Part shown: positions 1 through 8,865 of the stretch, one piece after another | Layout of the letters: each line of letters begins with the position of its first letter | Numbering within the stretch: the first letter of the stretch is position 1 | Translations under genes and position numbers: made by a program | Assembly: GCF_015207375.1 (NCBI RefSeq) | Contig: NZ_JADEWY010000077.1 | Coordinates: 1-33,445, forward strand | From: Coleofasciculus sp. LEGE 07092 | GTDB taxonomy: Bacteria > Cyanobacteriota > Cyanobacteriia > Cyanobacteriales > Coleofasciculaceae | DNA length: 33,445 nucleotides | Direction of reading: 5' to 3' | Notes under the pieces: model-generated | Seen by the model: only the letters and a program-made list of their open reading frames with translations | Told to the model about the DNA's origin: nothing | Database searches by the model: none

Positions 1-208
1 CCCCCATCTCCCCAATTCCCTTTGCTCTGCCAATAGACTCAAGGTTAAGGCAACAGGTTGCTGTAAAATCGATCTGAGAAAAGGCAGACCTATTCAGTCA
101 TGCCCCAATGATCCTATCCAGTGGGGTGGGAGATTGCCGATCTAAATTGCTCAATCACAAATTGCAGCAATCTTGTCCGCTGTCGCTTTTGAGAAGAGGA
201 GAACTACA

Positions 209-541
209 TTGAAGAAACTACTGTCAGTCGTTTTAGTTGCGATCGCCTTTTTCGGGCTCGTTCTAAGTCGTCCTGCCCTAGCTGCTGATACCGTCAGCGG
301 TGGCAAAATCTTTGGTGCCAACTGTGCTGCCTGCCATATGGGAGGTAACAACGTCGTTATGGCGAACAAAACCTTGAAAAAGGACGCCTTGGAGCAGTAT
401 GGCATGGACTCCATGGATGCAATTGTCAACCAAGTAACCAATGGCAAAAATGCTATGCCTGCTTTCAAAGGACGCTTAAACCCGTCCCAAATTGAAGATG
501 TTGCGGCTTACGTTCTAGAACAAGCCGAAAAAGGCTGGTAG
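209..541 (+). CDS. petJ: cytochrome c6 (cytochrome c553) precursor
   Basis: Soluble thylakoid-lumen electron carrier that moves electrons from cytochrome b6f to photosystem I, or to the terminal oxidase, in place of plastocyanin. The TTG at 209 is chosen as start because AGGAG at 197-201 lies 7 nt upstream and a clean signal peptide follows (KK, hydrophobic core, ALA-A near residue 25). An in-frame TTG at 173 would add 12 residues and has no such site. The 110-aa precursor gives a mature protein of about 85 residues, normal for the family. The heme site CAACH is at residues 39-43 and the axial Met lies in NAMPAF. Known homologues are often copper-repressed, but no operator was recognised here. 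The gene stands alone. Confidence 0.95.
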   Translation: MKKLLSVVLVAIAFFGLVLSRPALAADTVSGGKIFGANCAACHMGGNNVVMANKTLKKDALEQYGMDSMDAIVNQVTNGKNAMPAFKGRLNPSQIEDVAAYVLEQAEKGW

Positions 542-671
542 TGAATAAAGCTAAGGGAGCAGTTCGGCTACCATAGGGTGTGTCGAAAGGCTTCCTTGGC
601 GTGTCTGGGTGGATTGCCCTTTGCCCTGCCGATTGATGCGGCTCTCTGAGTGGGGCTTCTCACCGGAACAG

Positions 672-2834
672 TTAAAAGACTTTCTGCGATTCCAAATTTG
701 CCTCTATTTCCCTACGAGTACGCCACACCCATCGCAACTCATTCTGCGCATACAGAGGTAACTGATCACGACTATGAACAGAACCCGGTTGAGTCGCATT
801 GCCGTAAACCGTCAGTACCTTTGCTTTCACCGGATTAGAAAACTCAATTGCCGCCATATAACTATCCCCAGCTACCGAGCCAAAACGCCCCTCACTGGTT
901 GGTGCTAAATCAATCACCCGGAAAATCCCCAAAAACCCGGGACCCCCACTCGCAGGCAAATCCACAGTACCATAGCGCAATCGTGCCACGTCTCCCCATG
1001 GCACATCCAGCGCCCCATAGAGTAACTTAACGGTTGTTGCTGCTGCCTCTAAGGTTTTCACGGCAGCTACAGAGTCAGCTAAACCGTCAGGAGTTGTCAG
1101 AGGCGAATTTGGGTTCCAGCCTGTGGCAAACCAGTTATTAGTAGGCATCGAGCGCGCCCACAGTGCAAATAATACCGCCCCTCTACTGTCAGCATTTGCC
1201 TGCCGATCCCATGCTGCCAACACATCAGCCGCTTCACCTGCCAATTTGCCTCCCGACTGCCGCGCTGCTGGAATTAAGTCATCTAAAATTCGATCGGCTA
1301 ATTCCATGCAGGGGGAAAATTTCTTGGCAATCATCTCTTCAAAACTAATTTGAGAATCCTCCATCAACATCTTTGCCGAGCGCTGGGCGCGGAAACCCAT
1401 AAATTGTGGTGCCATGTAGGGAGGATACTGATCCAGATTAATCGTTTGGGGGAATGTGGTTGTCCAGGGTGGATCGTTGGCATTCTGCAACCAACCACTA
1501 GTCGGATCGAGAATACGGGGTAAATCCTGATAGGGATGGTATCGACTCCATAAGGTTTGAGAGGTGTCACCTGGTACAATACCCCGCCAATACCGCCAAT
1601 CTCCTTGCCCTCGCACAGGTACTAAACCATTAAATAAATGCAGGATATGCCCCTCTCGATCCGCATACATAATCGTGAACATGGGAAGCTGCAACGGTTG
1701 TACTGCTGTCTCAAACTCCCTGAGATTGTTAGCTTGCGCCATCTCCCATAACTGTGCCATGATTTGAGGCTGGTCTAAACCTACCACCCGCAATGCGATC
1801 GCTTTTCCGTTATTCTGTGCAACTATTGAACCATGAAGCGATCGCCGAATAACTAACTCTTTTTCTCGCACCGTCCCATCTGCCTGCTTCACCTTCAGGG
1901 TTTGGGTTTCGGTTTCAAAGGGATGCACCTTACCGTCAAAAAGATAACCCCCATCCGCCAGCGTCAATTCGTAAGCATCCCAACCGTCATGGGTATTCAC
2001 GGTAAACGTCCAACCCAAGTTATCGTTAAACGCAATAGCCAACATAGGCATTCCCACCAACGCCGTACCATAAGTATCAATTCCTGGTGCAGTTAACTGC
2101 GCTTCATAGCAAAGGAAAAAGTCTGACCAAGGTAAGTGAGGATTTGCCAGCAGCATAGCATTGCCCGTGGCAGAATGAGAAGGTGCGATCGCCCAAGCAT
2201 TGGAACCCATGGGTTGGGGAGTTGGGAGTTGGGAGCTGGAAATAGGAGAAGGTTGTGATTCTTTCGGTAAACGACTGGGACTCAGGGATGCCACTTGCTG
2301 AGGACTCACCACAAAATTAAAATGAATCACGCGCTGTACGTGGGCAAGCACATCCACCCCATCTACAGGCAGCACTACCTTAACCTTATCCTCAATTTGG
2401 TCAGCCTTTTCCTCAGCATAGGCATTAATTCCAGCAGCAAAGGCATCCAAATAGTGCTGCATCGTCAGACTTTGTGCCTCGTACCATTCCTGCGCCCTTG
2501 AGGGAATACCCATCGTTCTGACATACTGATCAGATTCTAGGTAGTCTTCTCCCCAATATTCCGCTGCCCTTCCTCGTGCCTGCCCGTACAGTTGTAAAAT
2601 CAAGTTACCGTGACTGGCAGTTTGCGCCCATCCAAAGGCTTTAAATAGACTTTCTGTATCCTGACCGTAGATATGAGGAACTCCCCAGGTATCCCAAAGA
2701 ATTTCCGTTCGCTCTACCCCGTTAACCGGACGAGAAATTCCTAAAAACAACGTCAAAACTAAGGGTATCAGCAACAGTAATAATAATGCAAGTCTCTTCT
2801 TCAATCTAACCATTGGAAATAAAAAATCTGCCAT
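672..2834 (-). CDS. penicillin acylase family protein (peptidase S45, Ntn hydrolase)
   Basis: A 720-aa member of the penicillin amidase family. These enzymes are exported, cut themselves into alpha and beta chains, and hydrolyse amides such as acyl-homoserine lactones or beta-lactam side chains; the substrate here is unknown. A membrane segment or signal lies at residues 13-33. The family start WDTWGVPHIYG is at 47-57. The self-cleavage and catalytic site is MGSNAWAI, making Ser211 the predicted N-terminus of the beta chain. NPHLPW and VVGLDQP motifs follow as in homologues. The linker just before Ser211 (about residues 185-208) is rich in Ser, Pro and Gln and is partly encoded by a GTTGGGA tandem repeat. 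The start could also be the second Met (residue 8). Neither candidate has a clear ribosome site. Confidence 0.9.
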   Translation of the reverse strand: MADFLFPMVRLKKRLALLLLLLIPLVLTLFLGISRPVNGVERTEILWDTWGVPHIYGQDTESLFKAFGWAQTASHGNLILQLYGQARGRAAEYWGEDYLESDQYVRTMGIPSRAQEWYEAQSLTMQHYLDAFAAGINAYAEEKADQIEDKVKVVLPVDGVDVLAHVQRVIHFNFVVSPQQVASLSPSRLPKESQPSPISSSQLPTPQPMGSNAWAIAPSHSATGNAMLLANPHLPWSDFFLCYEAQLTAPGIDTYGTALVGMPMLAIAFNDNLGWTFTVNTHDGWDAYELTLADGGYLFDGKVHPFETETQTLKVKQADGTVREKELVIRRSLHGSIVAQNNGKAIALRVVGLDQPQIMAQLWEMAQANNLREFETAVQPLQLPMFTIMYADREGHILHLFNGLVPVRGQGDWRYWRGIVPGDTSQTLWSRYHPYQDLPRILDPTSGWLQNANDPPWTTTFPQTINLDQYPPYMAPQFMGFRAQRSAKMLMEDSQISFEEMIAKKFSPCMELADRILDDLIPAARQSGGKLAGEAADVLAAWDRQANADSRGAVLFALWARSMPTNNWFATGWNPNSPLTTPDGLADSVAAVKTLEAAATTVKLLYGALDVPWGDVARLRYGTVDLPASGGPGFLGIFRVIDLAPTSEGRFGSVAGDSYMAAIEFSNPVKAKVLTVYGNATQPGSVHSRDQLPLYAQNELRWVWRTRREIEANLESQKVF
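2213..2240. repeat. heptanucleotide tandem repeat (GTTGGGA) inside the acylase gene
   Basis: Units read GTTGGGGA, GTTGGGA, GTTGGGA, GCTGGA. This resembles the cyanobacterial STRR short tandem repeats that are usually intergenic. Here it encodes part of the linker peptide directly before the acylase cleavage site. Confidence 0.7.
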
Positions 2835-2968
2835 TCGATTGATTACACTAGTCTACTTTTGAGCTAAGGTAGAGCCGGGATTTTATTTTTTAAAGCCTTG
2901 TCTTTAATAGAAGCTAAACTAGAAATAAATAAATCAAAAAAAATAGAACTCAACTGAAAATTAATATC

Positions 2969-3754
2969 ATGTCTACTGCTTTAATTACTGGAGCCTCAGG
3001 GGGAATTGGTGCGGCTTTCGCTAAAAAATTGGCAAAGCGCAATACAGACTTAGTTTTAGTGGCTCGTTCTCAAGGGAAACTTGAACAACTTGCCAAACAG
3101 TTATACGATAAGTATCAGATTCAGGCCGATGTCATTGTGCAAGACTTGACTGAACCGGACGCGGCTGCTCGAGTATTTGAAGCTGTTAGTCAAAAAAATA
3201 TTACCATTGATTTACTCATCAACAATGCTGGATTTGGAGACTACGGTTCCTTCAGTCAGAGTTCCCGAACCAAGCAGATCAAGATAGTTCAACTTAATGT
3301 TCTAGCATTGGTAGACCTGACTTACCAGTTCCTCCCCCAAATGCAGGAGCGTGGTTCCGGCAGTATTATTAATATCTCTTCCATTGCCGGTTTTCAACCT
3401 TTGCCGTACTTATCCGTTTATTCAGCAAGCAAAGCATTTGTAACCCATTTCAGCGAGGCACTTTGGGCAGAAAATCAGCACACGGGAGTCAAAATTCTAG
3501 CAGTTTGTCCAGGACCTACTGAAAGTAACTTTTTTGAAACTGCTGGCTTTAGCAAATTTGCCAGTGGTTCGGAGCGTCAGAATGTTGATTCTCCAGAGGA
3601 CGTGGTGCGCGAATCACTCAACGCTTTAGAAGCGGATGAGTGTACAGTGGTGCCGGGTCGGTGGAACAATAAAGTTACCGTTAATTTATCACGATTCGTA
3701 CCGAGAAAAATGCTGGCGCAGCTAGTGGAGCCGCAGTTTCGTCCTAGAAGTTGA
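2969..3754 (+). CDS. short-chain dehydrogenase/reductase (SDR)
   Basis: A 261-aa classical SDR using NAD(P)H. The cofactor loop TGASGGIG is at residues 7-14, the NNAG motif near 86-89, the catalytic Ser in NISSIAG, and the catalytic YxxxK in YSASK. The pattern 'TGASGGIGAAFAKKLAKR' with a C-terminal 'VVPGRWNKV' region resembles the DltE/YqjQ-like subgroup of small cytosolic SDRs of unknown substrate. The start is ATG at 2969. No strong ribosome site is visible in the AT-rich leader. It is divergent from the acylase gene, with a 134-nt gap that must hold both promoters. Confidence 0.92.
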   Translation: MSTALITGASGGIGAAFAKKLAKRNTDLVLVARSQGKLEQLAKQLYDKYQIQADVIVQDLTEPDAAARVFEAVSQKNITIDLLINNAGFGDYGSFSQSSRTKQIKIVQLNVLALVDLTYQFLPQMQERGSGSIINISSIAGFQPLPYLSVYSASKAFVTHFSEALWAENQHTGVKILAVCPGPTESNFFETAGFSKFASGSERQNVDSPEDVVRESLNALEADECTVVPGRWNNKVTVNLSRFVPRKMLAQLVEPQFRPRS

Positions 3755-3861
3755 AAATACTGTGGGTCAATTTACCTTATCCCTCTTCTGTCACTCTCGG
3801 TAGAGCAAACTCTGAAAGCCTTACACAGAGAAACTTTCACTCGAACTGAAACCTTTAGATG

Positions 3862-4395
3862 TTACATTTCACAAGTCTCGATTCGAGAGAAGAACCACCA
3901 CAACAACCCAAACCACCACTCTCTATCGTCCAAATCCCTATAAACACAACAACTCGACCTGATCCCCACTGCTGGGAGATGCCCCTGGGGGGCTTTAGGG
4001 CTAAAGGTAAGCTCCTGGTAACTCAACCATTCTCCATTTTTACGCCATCCCAGCATATCGGCTAATTTTTGATAGATGTGATAATCAAACACACCTGAAG
4101 GTTGACCCCCTACCCTTAAAAAGATTCGCTTTTGCACAGAAAAACCAAAGCGTCCATTGCTGTATTTTACCCAGAGACGATCAATCGTTCGTAGGTCGGT
4201 ACAAGGAAATTTTTCTATATTCCAGCTTTCTTTGCCGATCACAGCCAGCATTTTGTCTGAGGTTTCTTGATCGGCTTTTTTCCACTCTCCGGCGGCTAAT
4301 AAATCTCGCAGTCGGCGGTAATCGATGCCACATTTTGAACTCAAATCATCACCCGGATTCTCGGGAATCAATACCTGCCCTGAAGCCCAAACCAT
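3862..4395 (-). CDS. GUN4 domain-containing protein
   Basis: A 177-aa protein that is almost entirely one GUN4 domain. It starts at GIDYRRLRDLLAAGEWKKAD (about residues 23-42) and continues through KESW, CTDLRTIDRLWVKYSNGRFGFSVQKRI and GWR, ending in SRIETCEM. GUN4 proper binds protoporphyrin and Mg-protoporphyrin and activates Mg-chelatase. Cyanobacteria also carry many GUN4-like domains fused to kinases or other signalling modules, and this ending is typical of that second group. So a chlorophyll-synthesis role should not be assumed. The short N-terminus (22 residues before the domain) could mean that an upstream domain has been lost. The 190 nt upstream hold no gene. Confidence 0.85.
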   Translation of the reverse strand: MVWASGQVLIPENPGDDLSSKCGIDYRRLRDLLAAGEWKKADQETSDKMLAVIGKESWNIEKFPCTDLRTIDRLWVKYSNGRFGFSVQKRIFLRVGGQPSGVFDYHIYQKLADMLGWRKNGEWLSYQELTFSPKAPQGHLPAVGIRSSCCVYRDLDDREWWFGLLWWFFSRIETCEM

Positions 4396-4586
4396 TGCTC
4401 ACCGTTTTGACACGCTTGTCTTGATTTTGGCATAGATTTGATCTGACTTGGACGTGCCAGACTCAAGAGCGATCGCACAGCTTTAATTACTATAGTGTTG
4501 ATTGTGGGATAGGCGTTTGCCTGTCCTGCAAATAGTGCAAGATGGGAGTAGGCACTGATGAACAATGCCCTACTCCTACCGAAAGG

Positions 4587-5564
4587 TTACAGATGCGGGA
4601 AAAACTTCAGAAACGACTCTCGGTAAAAAGACAAAACTCTTTGAGTATAGTCAGCCGTTGAGCCACTTTTATAGCGACTGGGGTCGCCTGTCATCCACCA
4701 AGATGCAGCACGTCGTACTGCCATCGATAAGTTGTTCTCACTGGCACTGTACTGTTCCTTGAGAATATCTCTCATCACACAAGCTACAACCGTGCGAGCA
4801 GTTGTGGGATTCCCTTCAAACACCGCTGGTGTCAGTTCCTGCCCAGTACACTGCTTCGACCAACGGGGAATGTTATCGGCTTTGATTTGCCATTCACTAT
4901 AAAGTCCGTCGTTCTGAGTGCCTGTTTGCGGCGCTGCCAGTCGCAGGGCTTCAACTAGTGCATCAACTTGAACATCAGAAATTTCCCTAGTGGATGAGGC
5001 ACCGGTTGTGGTTTGAGTCTGAGTGGTTGCGGGTTTTGCTTCAGCCTGAGTTTCAGTGGGTTGTGGGGGAGTAGCAGGTTGTTGGGTTTGGGGCGTGCGG
5101 CGCTGCTGCTGATAGAAATTTAGAACGTTCTGAGTGTAGGAATTGGTGGGCGCACTACTATAACGACTGGCATCACCCGTCATCCACCAAGCCGCAGCAC
5201 GCTGCACTGCCACCGACTCATTATTCCCACTTGCACTGTACTGTTCTTTGAGAATATCCCCCATCACACAAACCAGTATTGCTCGGGCAGTCACGGGACT
5301 GGCTTCAAAATCGGCAGGCGATAGTTGCCGTCCAATACATTGCTTCGACCAACGAGGAATATTTTCAGGTTTGATTTGCCATTCACTGTAGAGTCCGTCG
5401 TTTTCAGTCCCCGTTTGCGGTGCTGCCAGTCGCAGTGCTTCTACTAACGCCCCAACTTGGGCATTAGAGACTTGGGCTTGTACGGGGAGGTGCCCCAATC
5501 CGGCTGTAACTATCACTGCACCCAGTAAGAATCGTCTTGCTTGTCTGACTAATTTGGAACTCAT
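4587..5564 (-). CDS. secreted protein with two copies of an unknown ~120-aa domain
   Basis: A 325-aa protein of unknown function. Residues 1-30 form a signal peptide ending in VQAQ. Two closely similar domains follow, about residues 32-151 and 195-314, both with ALVEALRLAAPQTGT, NDGLYSEWQIK, IPRWSKQC, a second Cys about 23 residues later (C76/C99 and C239/C262), ILKEQYSAS and WWMTGD.SRY. The paired Cys suggest one disulfide per domain in the periplasm or outside the cell. The linker at 152-194 is rich in Gln, Thr and Pro. The similarity is also high at DNA level (for example around 4860-4950 and 5340-5430), so the duplication is recent or kept uniform by conversion. No catalytic motif was recognised. 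Confidence 0.85.
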   Translation of the reverse strand: MSSKLVRQARRFLLGAVIVTAGLGHLPVQAQVSNAQVGALVEALRLAAPQTGTENDGLYSEWQIKPENIPRWSKQCIGRQLSPADFEASPVTARAILVCVMGDILKEQYSASGNNESVAVQRAAAWWMTGDASRYSSAPTNSYTQNVLNFYQQQRRTPQTQQPATPPQPTETQAEAKPATTQTQTTTGASSTREISDVQVDALVEALRLAAPQTGTQNDGLYSEWQIKADNIPRWSKQCTGQELTPAVFEGNPTTARTVVACVMRDILKEQYSASENNLSMAVRRAASWWMTGDPSRYKSGSTADYTQRVLSFYRESFLKFFPHL

Positions 5565-5762
5565 TGGCAGTATTTAGTGGTCAAATAAACTACTTTGGCT
5601 ACCGCGTTCGCTTAAGGTAGAGAGAAATAGCCAAAAACAGCTAACTCTCCTGATAGAATTTTGACACTGAAAACCCCTTGCTTGTTAGCTTCTTTAATAA
5701 CCTAATAACGTTAACCTTGATTAGGGAAGATATCAACACAGCCTGCCTCAAGGAGTAACAGC

Positions 5763-6473
5763 ATGAACCATCAATTTTTTCAGAAGTACCGGATTGACCG
5801 TCTCACATTCGGGTTGTTCAGAAACTTGATGCTAATGACGACAGGCGGCATGGTGGTGGTTGCCCTGATTTTTGGCATTGGGATGTGGCGAACAGGCTCT
5901 CGTTTTTTTGAACAAGTAACGGCGATGTTCAATGTTTCCCAACCTGCGCCAGAAGTTGATGTCCGTTCCCTCGTCGTCCAGCAAGTGCGGGGTGCTAGCG
6001 AACTGACAACGGCTGTGTTTACGATGGAAGCCGTCGTTCCTACCCGTCAGGCTAGAACTGTGGCAGGCTATCCGATTGCTGAGACAACCCTCCTCTACAT
6101 TGCTTACGGTGAGGTGCGGGCTGGGGTTGATTTAGAAGAATTGAAGCCTGAAAATGTAGCTATTGTTGACGATACCATCCAGATCCAGCTACCACCGCCC
6201 CGCATCCTAGACAGTAAAATTGATGTCAATCGTTCTCAAGTCTATGACTACAATCGCGGTTTTTTGGGGTTGGGTCCAGATACAGCTCCTCAGTTACAGA
6301 GCTTGGCTCAACAAGAAACGCTTCAAAAAATCTTATTTAATGCCTGCAACCAAGGTTTGTTGCAAGAGGCGAACACGCGCTCACAATTGGTTGTCAGTCA
6401 GTTATTAACGACGGCAGGATATAAAAATGTTGAGGTAAAAACTCAGCCACCCCAACCCGAAACTTGTATGTAA
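5763..6473 (+). CDS. DUF4230 domain-containing membrane-anchored protein
   Basis: A 236-aa protein with one N-terminal membrane segment at about residues 25-44 (GGMVVVALIFGIGMW). An extracytoplasmic domain of the DUF4230 family follows: LVVQQVRGASELTTAVFTMEAVV, LLYIAYGEVRAGVDL, IQIQLPPPRILDSKIDVNRS, and a C-terminal helix. The molecular role of DUF4230 is not established. AAGGAG lies 8 nt before the ATG, which fixes the start. It is divergent from the duplicated secreted protein and convergent with the small four-Cys gene. Confidence 0.85.
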   Translation: MNHQFFQKYRIDRLTFGLFRNLMLMTTGGMVVVALIFGIGMWRTGSRFFEQVTAMFNVSQPAPEVDVRSLVVQQVRGASELTTAVFTMEAVVPTRQARTVAGYPIAETTLLYIAYGEVRAGVDLEELKPENVAIVDDTIQIQLPPPRILDSKIDVNRSQVYDYNRGFLGLGPDTAPQLQSLAQQETLQKILFNACNQGLLQEANTRSQLVVSQLLTTAGYKNVEVKTQPPQPETCM

Positions 6474-6546
6474 GCGAATTATCGCGCAGCCAAAACCATG
6501 TTTTATAACATTTGCCAGAAGTCAAAATCCTAAGTTGTATGATTAT

Positions 6547-6888
6547 TTAGAGTAATCCCTCTGGCTGCAATTGGGCGTCAGTTCCAGTAGGGCTAACGGA
6601 TTGGGGATTGGGTAATTCGAGTTTCCTCGGCTTTTTCGTCCGTAACTGTTGCAGTTGTTTCCGACTCGCTTTGTCCTTGTTTAAAAAGCGATCATTGACC
6701 TTTTTAATTGAGTTTAATTCACTCTCTTCAACGAGAAACAACCAATTCCCATCAGTTTCAAATTCAAACAGCGTTGTTAGATGGCATTGACCAGGAGCGC
6801 TGTATCGGGGGCATCCCCCTGAGGAAGGTTTGTTTTCAAAAAAAGGACAGTTGATTTGGGAACACGCGTTAATTGTTGGCTGTGACAT
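6547..6888 (-). CDS. small conserved-looking protein with four N-terminal cysteines
   Basis: A 113-aa protein taken from the MSQPT start. An upstream in-frame Met would add 8 residues. Four cysteines lie near the N-terminus in the order ACSQINC, GGC, GQC (spacing C-x5-C-x10-C-x8-C), which could bind Zn or Fe. The middle (LFEFETDGNWLFLVEE) looks like a beta hairpin, and the C-terminal half is basic (RKQLQQLRTKKPRK) with a Pro-rich tail. I do not know the family. It is flanked by 270 nt of AT-rich DNA upstream. Confidence 0.6.
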   Translation of the reverse strand: MSQPTINACSQINCPFFENKPSSGGCPRYSAPGQCHLTTLFEFETDGNWLFLVEESELNSIKKVNDRFLNKDKASRKQLQQLRTKKPRKLELPNPQSVSPTGTDAQLQPEGLL

Positions 6889-7119
6889 AGGATAACTTTT
6901 AGTCAACCTCAAATTCGCGGAAAAGGTGGAGTTTTTTGCATCTTACAATCTTAACAGACTTTCTGAATTTATTTTAGTTCCTGACTTTCCCTTCTGAAAA
7001 GAGAGTTAATTGTTCAAAATTACGGTATATTAATCCTCACAAAAAATACACTGATGAAAAATAAATCCTGAGCTTTTTGTGTTCAATAAAATTAATAAAC
7101 ACGGCTCATTGGACAAAAT

Positions 7120-7140
7120 CCTGAACCCTGAACCCTGAAT
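7120..7140. repeat. short tandem heptanucleotide repeat, 3 units of CCTGAAC
   Basis: Three adjacent units (CCTGAAC, CCTGAAC, CCTGAAT) just downstream of the Gfo/Idh stop codon. This is STRR-type sequence without other visible function. Confidence 0.7.
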
Positions 7141-7158
7141 ATCTTAATCTCCGACTAT

Positions 7159-8295
7159 TCAGCCTTTTTGATCAAGAAATACATCCAAACTTGGCACATC
7201 TACCCAACTCGTTGTTTCGTGAGATTGATGAGTTAAATCCATTAGCAGTTGTGAGTAAGCCCCTTCCCGCAGTGAAGGCGTCATCACTTTACCTGCGTCA
7301 ATCCCTTGTACCCATTGGTCAACAACCCGAATAAAGGGTGCTAGACGCCCATCGGTGTAGACTTGCGGAAAAGCCAACCGCTTAGGAATTTCTACTTCTG
7401 CTAGGGGTTTACCTGCTGGTGCTGCTTGTAGGTTAAAGCCGTGAACGTAATCTTTCTGATTGCAACTACCCAACACTAATGTACCGCGATCGCCATAAAC
7501 CTCCACAAAATGCCCCCGCCCTTCATAGGTGACGGAACTGATACAAAGCTGACAAGGTGTGCCGTCCGCTAATTCCAGCATCAATAAACAGGTATCATCG
7601 GCATCGACTGACTTTAACTCACCGCCTGCCGTGGGGTCTGGGCGTTCGGGAATGGCGGTACTCAGTTGAGCGCACAAGCGACGTACTGAACCGAATAACC
7701 AATGAATGTAATCAAACGTATGAGATCCAACAGCGCCTAATGCTCCCCCTCCCTTGGTTTTTTGGGCGTACCAGTTCCAAGAACGTTGGGCATCAGCACG
7801 ACTCGATACTAACCAATCTATTTTAATCAAACGCTTTTGACCGACATACCCCTGTGCCAGATATTCAGCAAATAGCTGCCATGCAGGTACAAAACGAAAC
7901 TCAAAATCTGGCATTGCGACAACACCCTTCGCTGCTGCAAGGTGGTAAAGTTGCCGTGCTTGTGTTGCTGAAAGAGTCATGGGTTTTTCCAGCAACAAAT
8001 GTTTCCCCGCCTGCAACACCTGTTTTGCCATCTCGTAATGTAGGAATGGTGGTGTTGAAATGCTGACTGCTTGAACCTCGGGGAGTGCCAAGAGTTCCTC
8101 AAGGCGATCGCCAGCATGGGGTATATCATGGGAACGAGCGATCACTTCGGCTTTATCAATATCGGGGTTATAGACAGCAGCAACTTGCGTCCGGGGGTGA
8201 ATCTCAAAGCCAGGAATGTGAATTTTCTGCCCAAACCCCGTGCCAATAACGGCGACACCAATCACTGGCATAGTTTTAGAAACCTCTGAAGACAT
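7159..8295 (-). CDS. Gfo/Idh/MocA family NAD(P)-dependent oxidoreductase
   Basis: A sugar or cyclitol dehydrogenase-type enzyme of about 378 aa. The N-terminal Rossmann fold has VAVIGTGFGQKIHIPGF. The EKPM motif (LLEKPMTLS), whose Lys takes part in catalysis, is near residue 100. GGALGAVGSHTFDYIHWLFG marks the start of the C-terminal Gfo/Idh domain with its conserved His. The substrate is unknown. The start is taken as the ATG at 8295: AGAGG at 8301-8305 gives 6-nt spacing, while the upstream TTG and ATG lie too close to it. That ribosome site overlaps the end of the restored DUF4870 reading frame, so the two genes were probably one operon. Confidence 0.9.
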   Translation of the reverse strand: MSSEVSKTMPVIGVAVIGTGFGQKIHIPGFEIHPRTQVAAVYNPDIDKAEVIARSHDIPHAGDRLEELLALPEVQAVSISTPPFLHYEMAKQVLQAGKHLLLEKPMTLSATQARQLYHLAAAKGVVAMPDFEFRFVPAWQLFAEYLAQGYVGQKRLIKIDWLVSSRADAQRSWNWYAQKTKGGGALGAVGSHTFDYIHWLFGSVRRLCAQLSTAIPERPDPTAGGELKSVDADDTCLLMLELADGTPCQLCISSVTYEGRGHFVEVYGDRGTLVLGSCNQKDYVHGFNLQAAPAGKPLAEVEIPKRLAFPQVYTDGRLAPFIRVVDQWVQGIDAGKVMTPSLREGAYSQLLMDLTHQSHETTSWVDVPSLDVFLDQKG

Positions 8296-8384
8296 CATCA
8301 ACCTCTATCTCAAAAATCGAATCGTAAGTGGGTAACGGTAAGACTTGCCGTTGTACGCCTCAAGAGAAGCCACAATCACCAAAA

Positions 8385-8774
8385 TCAAATCAACGAAACC
8401 CAAAACAATGAATAACCCAAAACAATGAATAACCCAAACAAACCCAGCCCAACTGCCCCACCCAACAACCAGAAAGTCACTTGCTCAGTACTTGCCGCAG
8501 TTCCGACAACTGCCAGGTAGATTAGAGCAAAGACTGCCACAACTACAAATAGGATCAACCCGTAGATAGTCATCGAAATTTGAAAGTTCAGAGACTCTTT
8601 GCCGTGATTGTTAACAAACGGGTCGTCTCCCTTCTTGTAAAGCCAAACAATTAGCGGTCCGACAACATTAGCAGACGGTATAGCTAAACCCAGAAATGCT
8701 AGAGGCAACCACAGCAGGGAAGCTAGATGGCAAAGCATTCCCCAGTTACGAGCATCCTGATGATTATCTTGCAT
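8385..8774 (-). CDS. DUF4870 domain membrane protein, C-terminus frameshifted
   Basis: A small membrane protein with the DUF4870 pattern: MLCHLASLLWLPLAFLG, then PLIVWLYKKGDDPFVNNHGKESLNFQ, then two or three further membrane helices. The start is taken as the ATG at 8774, because GGGAGG lies 9 nt upstream. The reading frame ends at 8385 with an atypical tail (YSLFWVSLI). A perfect 17-bp tandem duplication at 8401-8434 causes this. Removing one copy by eye restores GLFIVLGFVDLILVIVAS and the family-typical end SYRYPLTIRFLR, stopping at 8305. The function of DUF4870 is unknown. The altered protein keeps most of its helices but loses the conserved C-terminus. Confidence 0.85.
   Translation of the reverse strand: MQDNHQDARNWGMLCHLASLLWLPLAFLGLAIPSANVVGPLIVWLYKKGDDPFVNNHGKESLNFQISMTIYGLILFVVVAVFALIYLAVVGTAASTEQVTFWLLGGAVGLGLFGLFIVLGYSLFWVSLI
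8401..8434. repeat. perfect 17-bp tandem duplication causing a frameshift
   Basis: Units 8401-8417 and 8418-8434 are identical (CAAAACAATGAATAACC). Seventeen is not a multiple of three, so the duplication shifts the DUF4870 frame. Confidence 0.95.
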
Positions 8775-8865
8775 AATCGTTCTCCCTCCCAAGCTACTAC
8801 ACATCTTGCTTGTTAGGATACGTCGATTACGATTCAGGGCAAAGAAAATTTCCTTTTCCCTTTAT

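Noticed and set aside
131-173. AGATTGC...GCAATCT inverted repeat before cytochrome c6 as a regulator site
   Set aside because: Seven bp across a 29-nt gap in AT-rich DNA is weak, and it matches no operator I know for petJ.
4368-4565. 65-aa minus-strand frame upstream of the GUN4 gene as a lost N-terminal domain
   Set aside because: It is in another frame, has no domain resemblance and contains repeat-like intergenic sequence.
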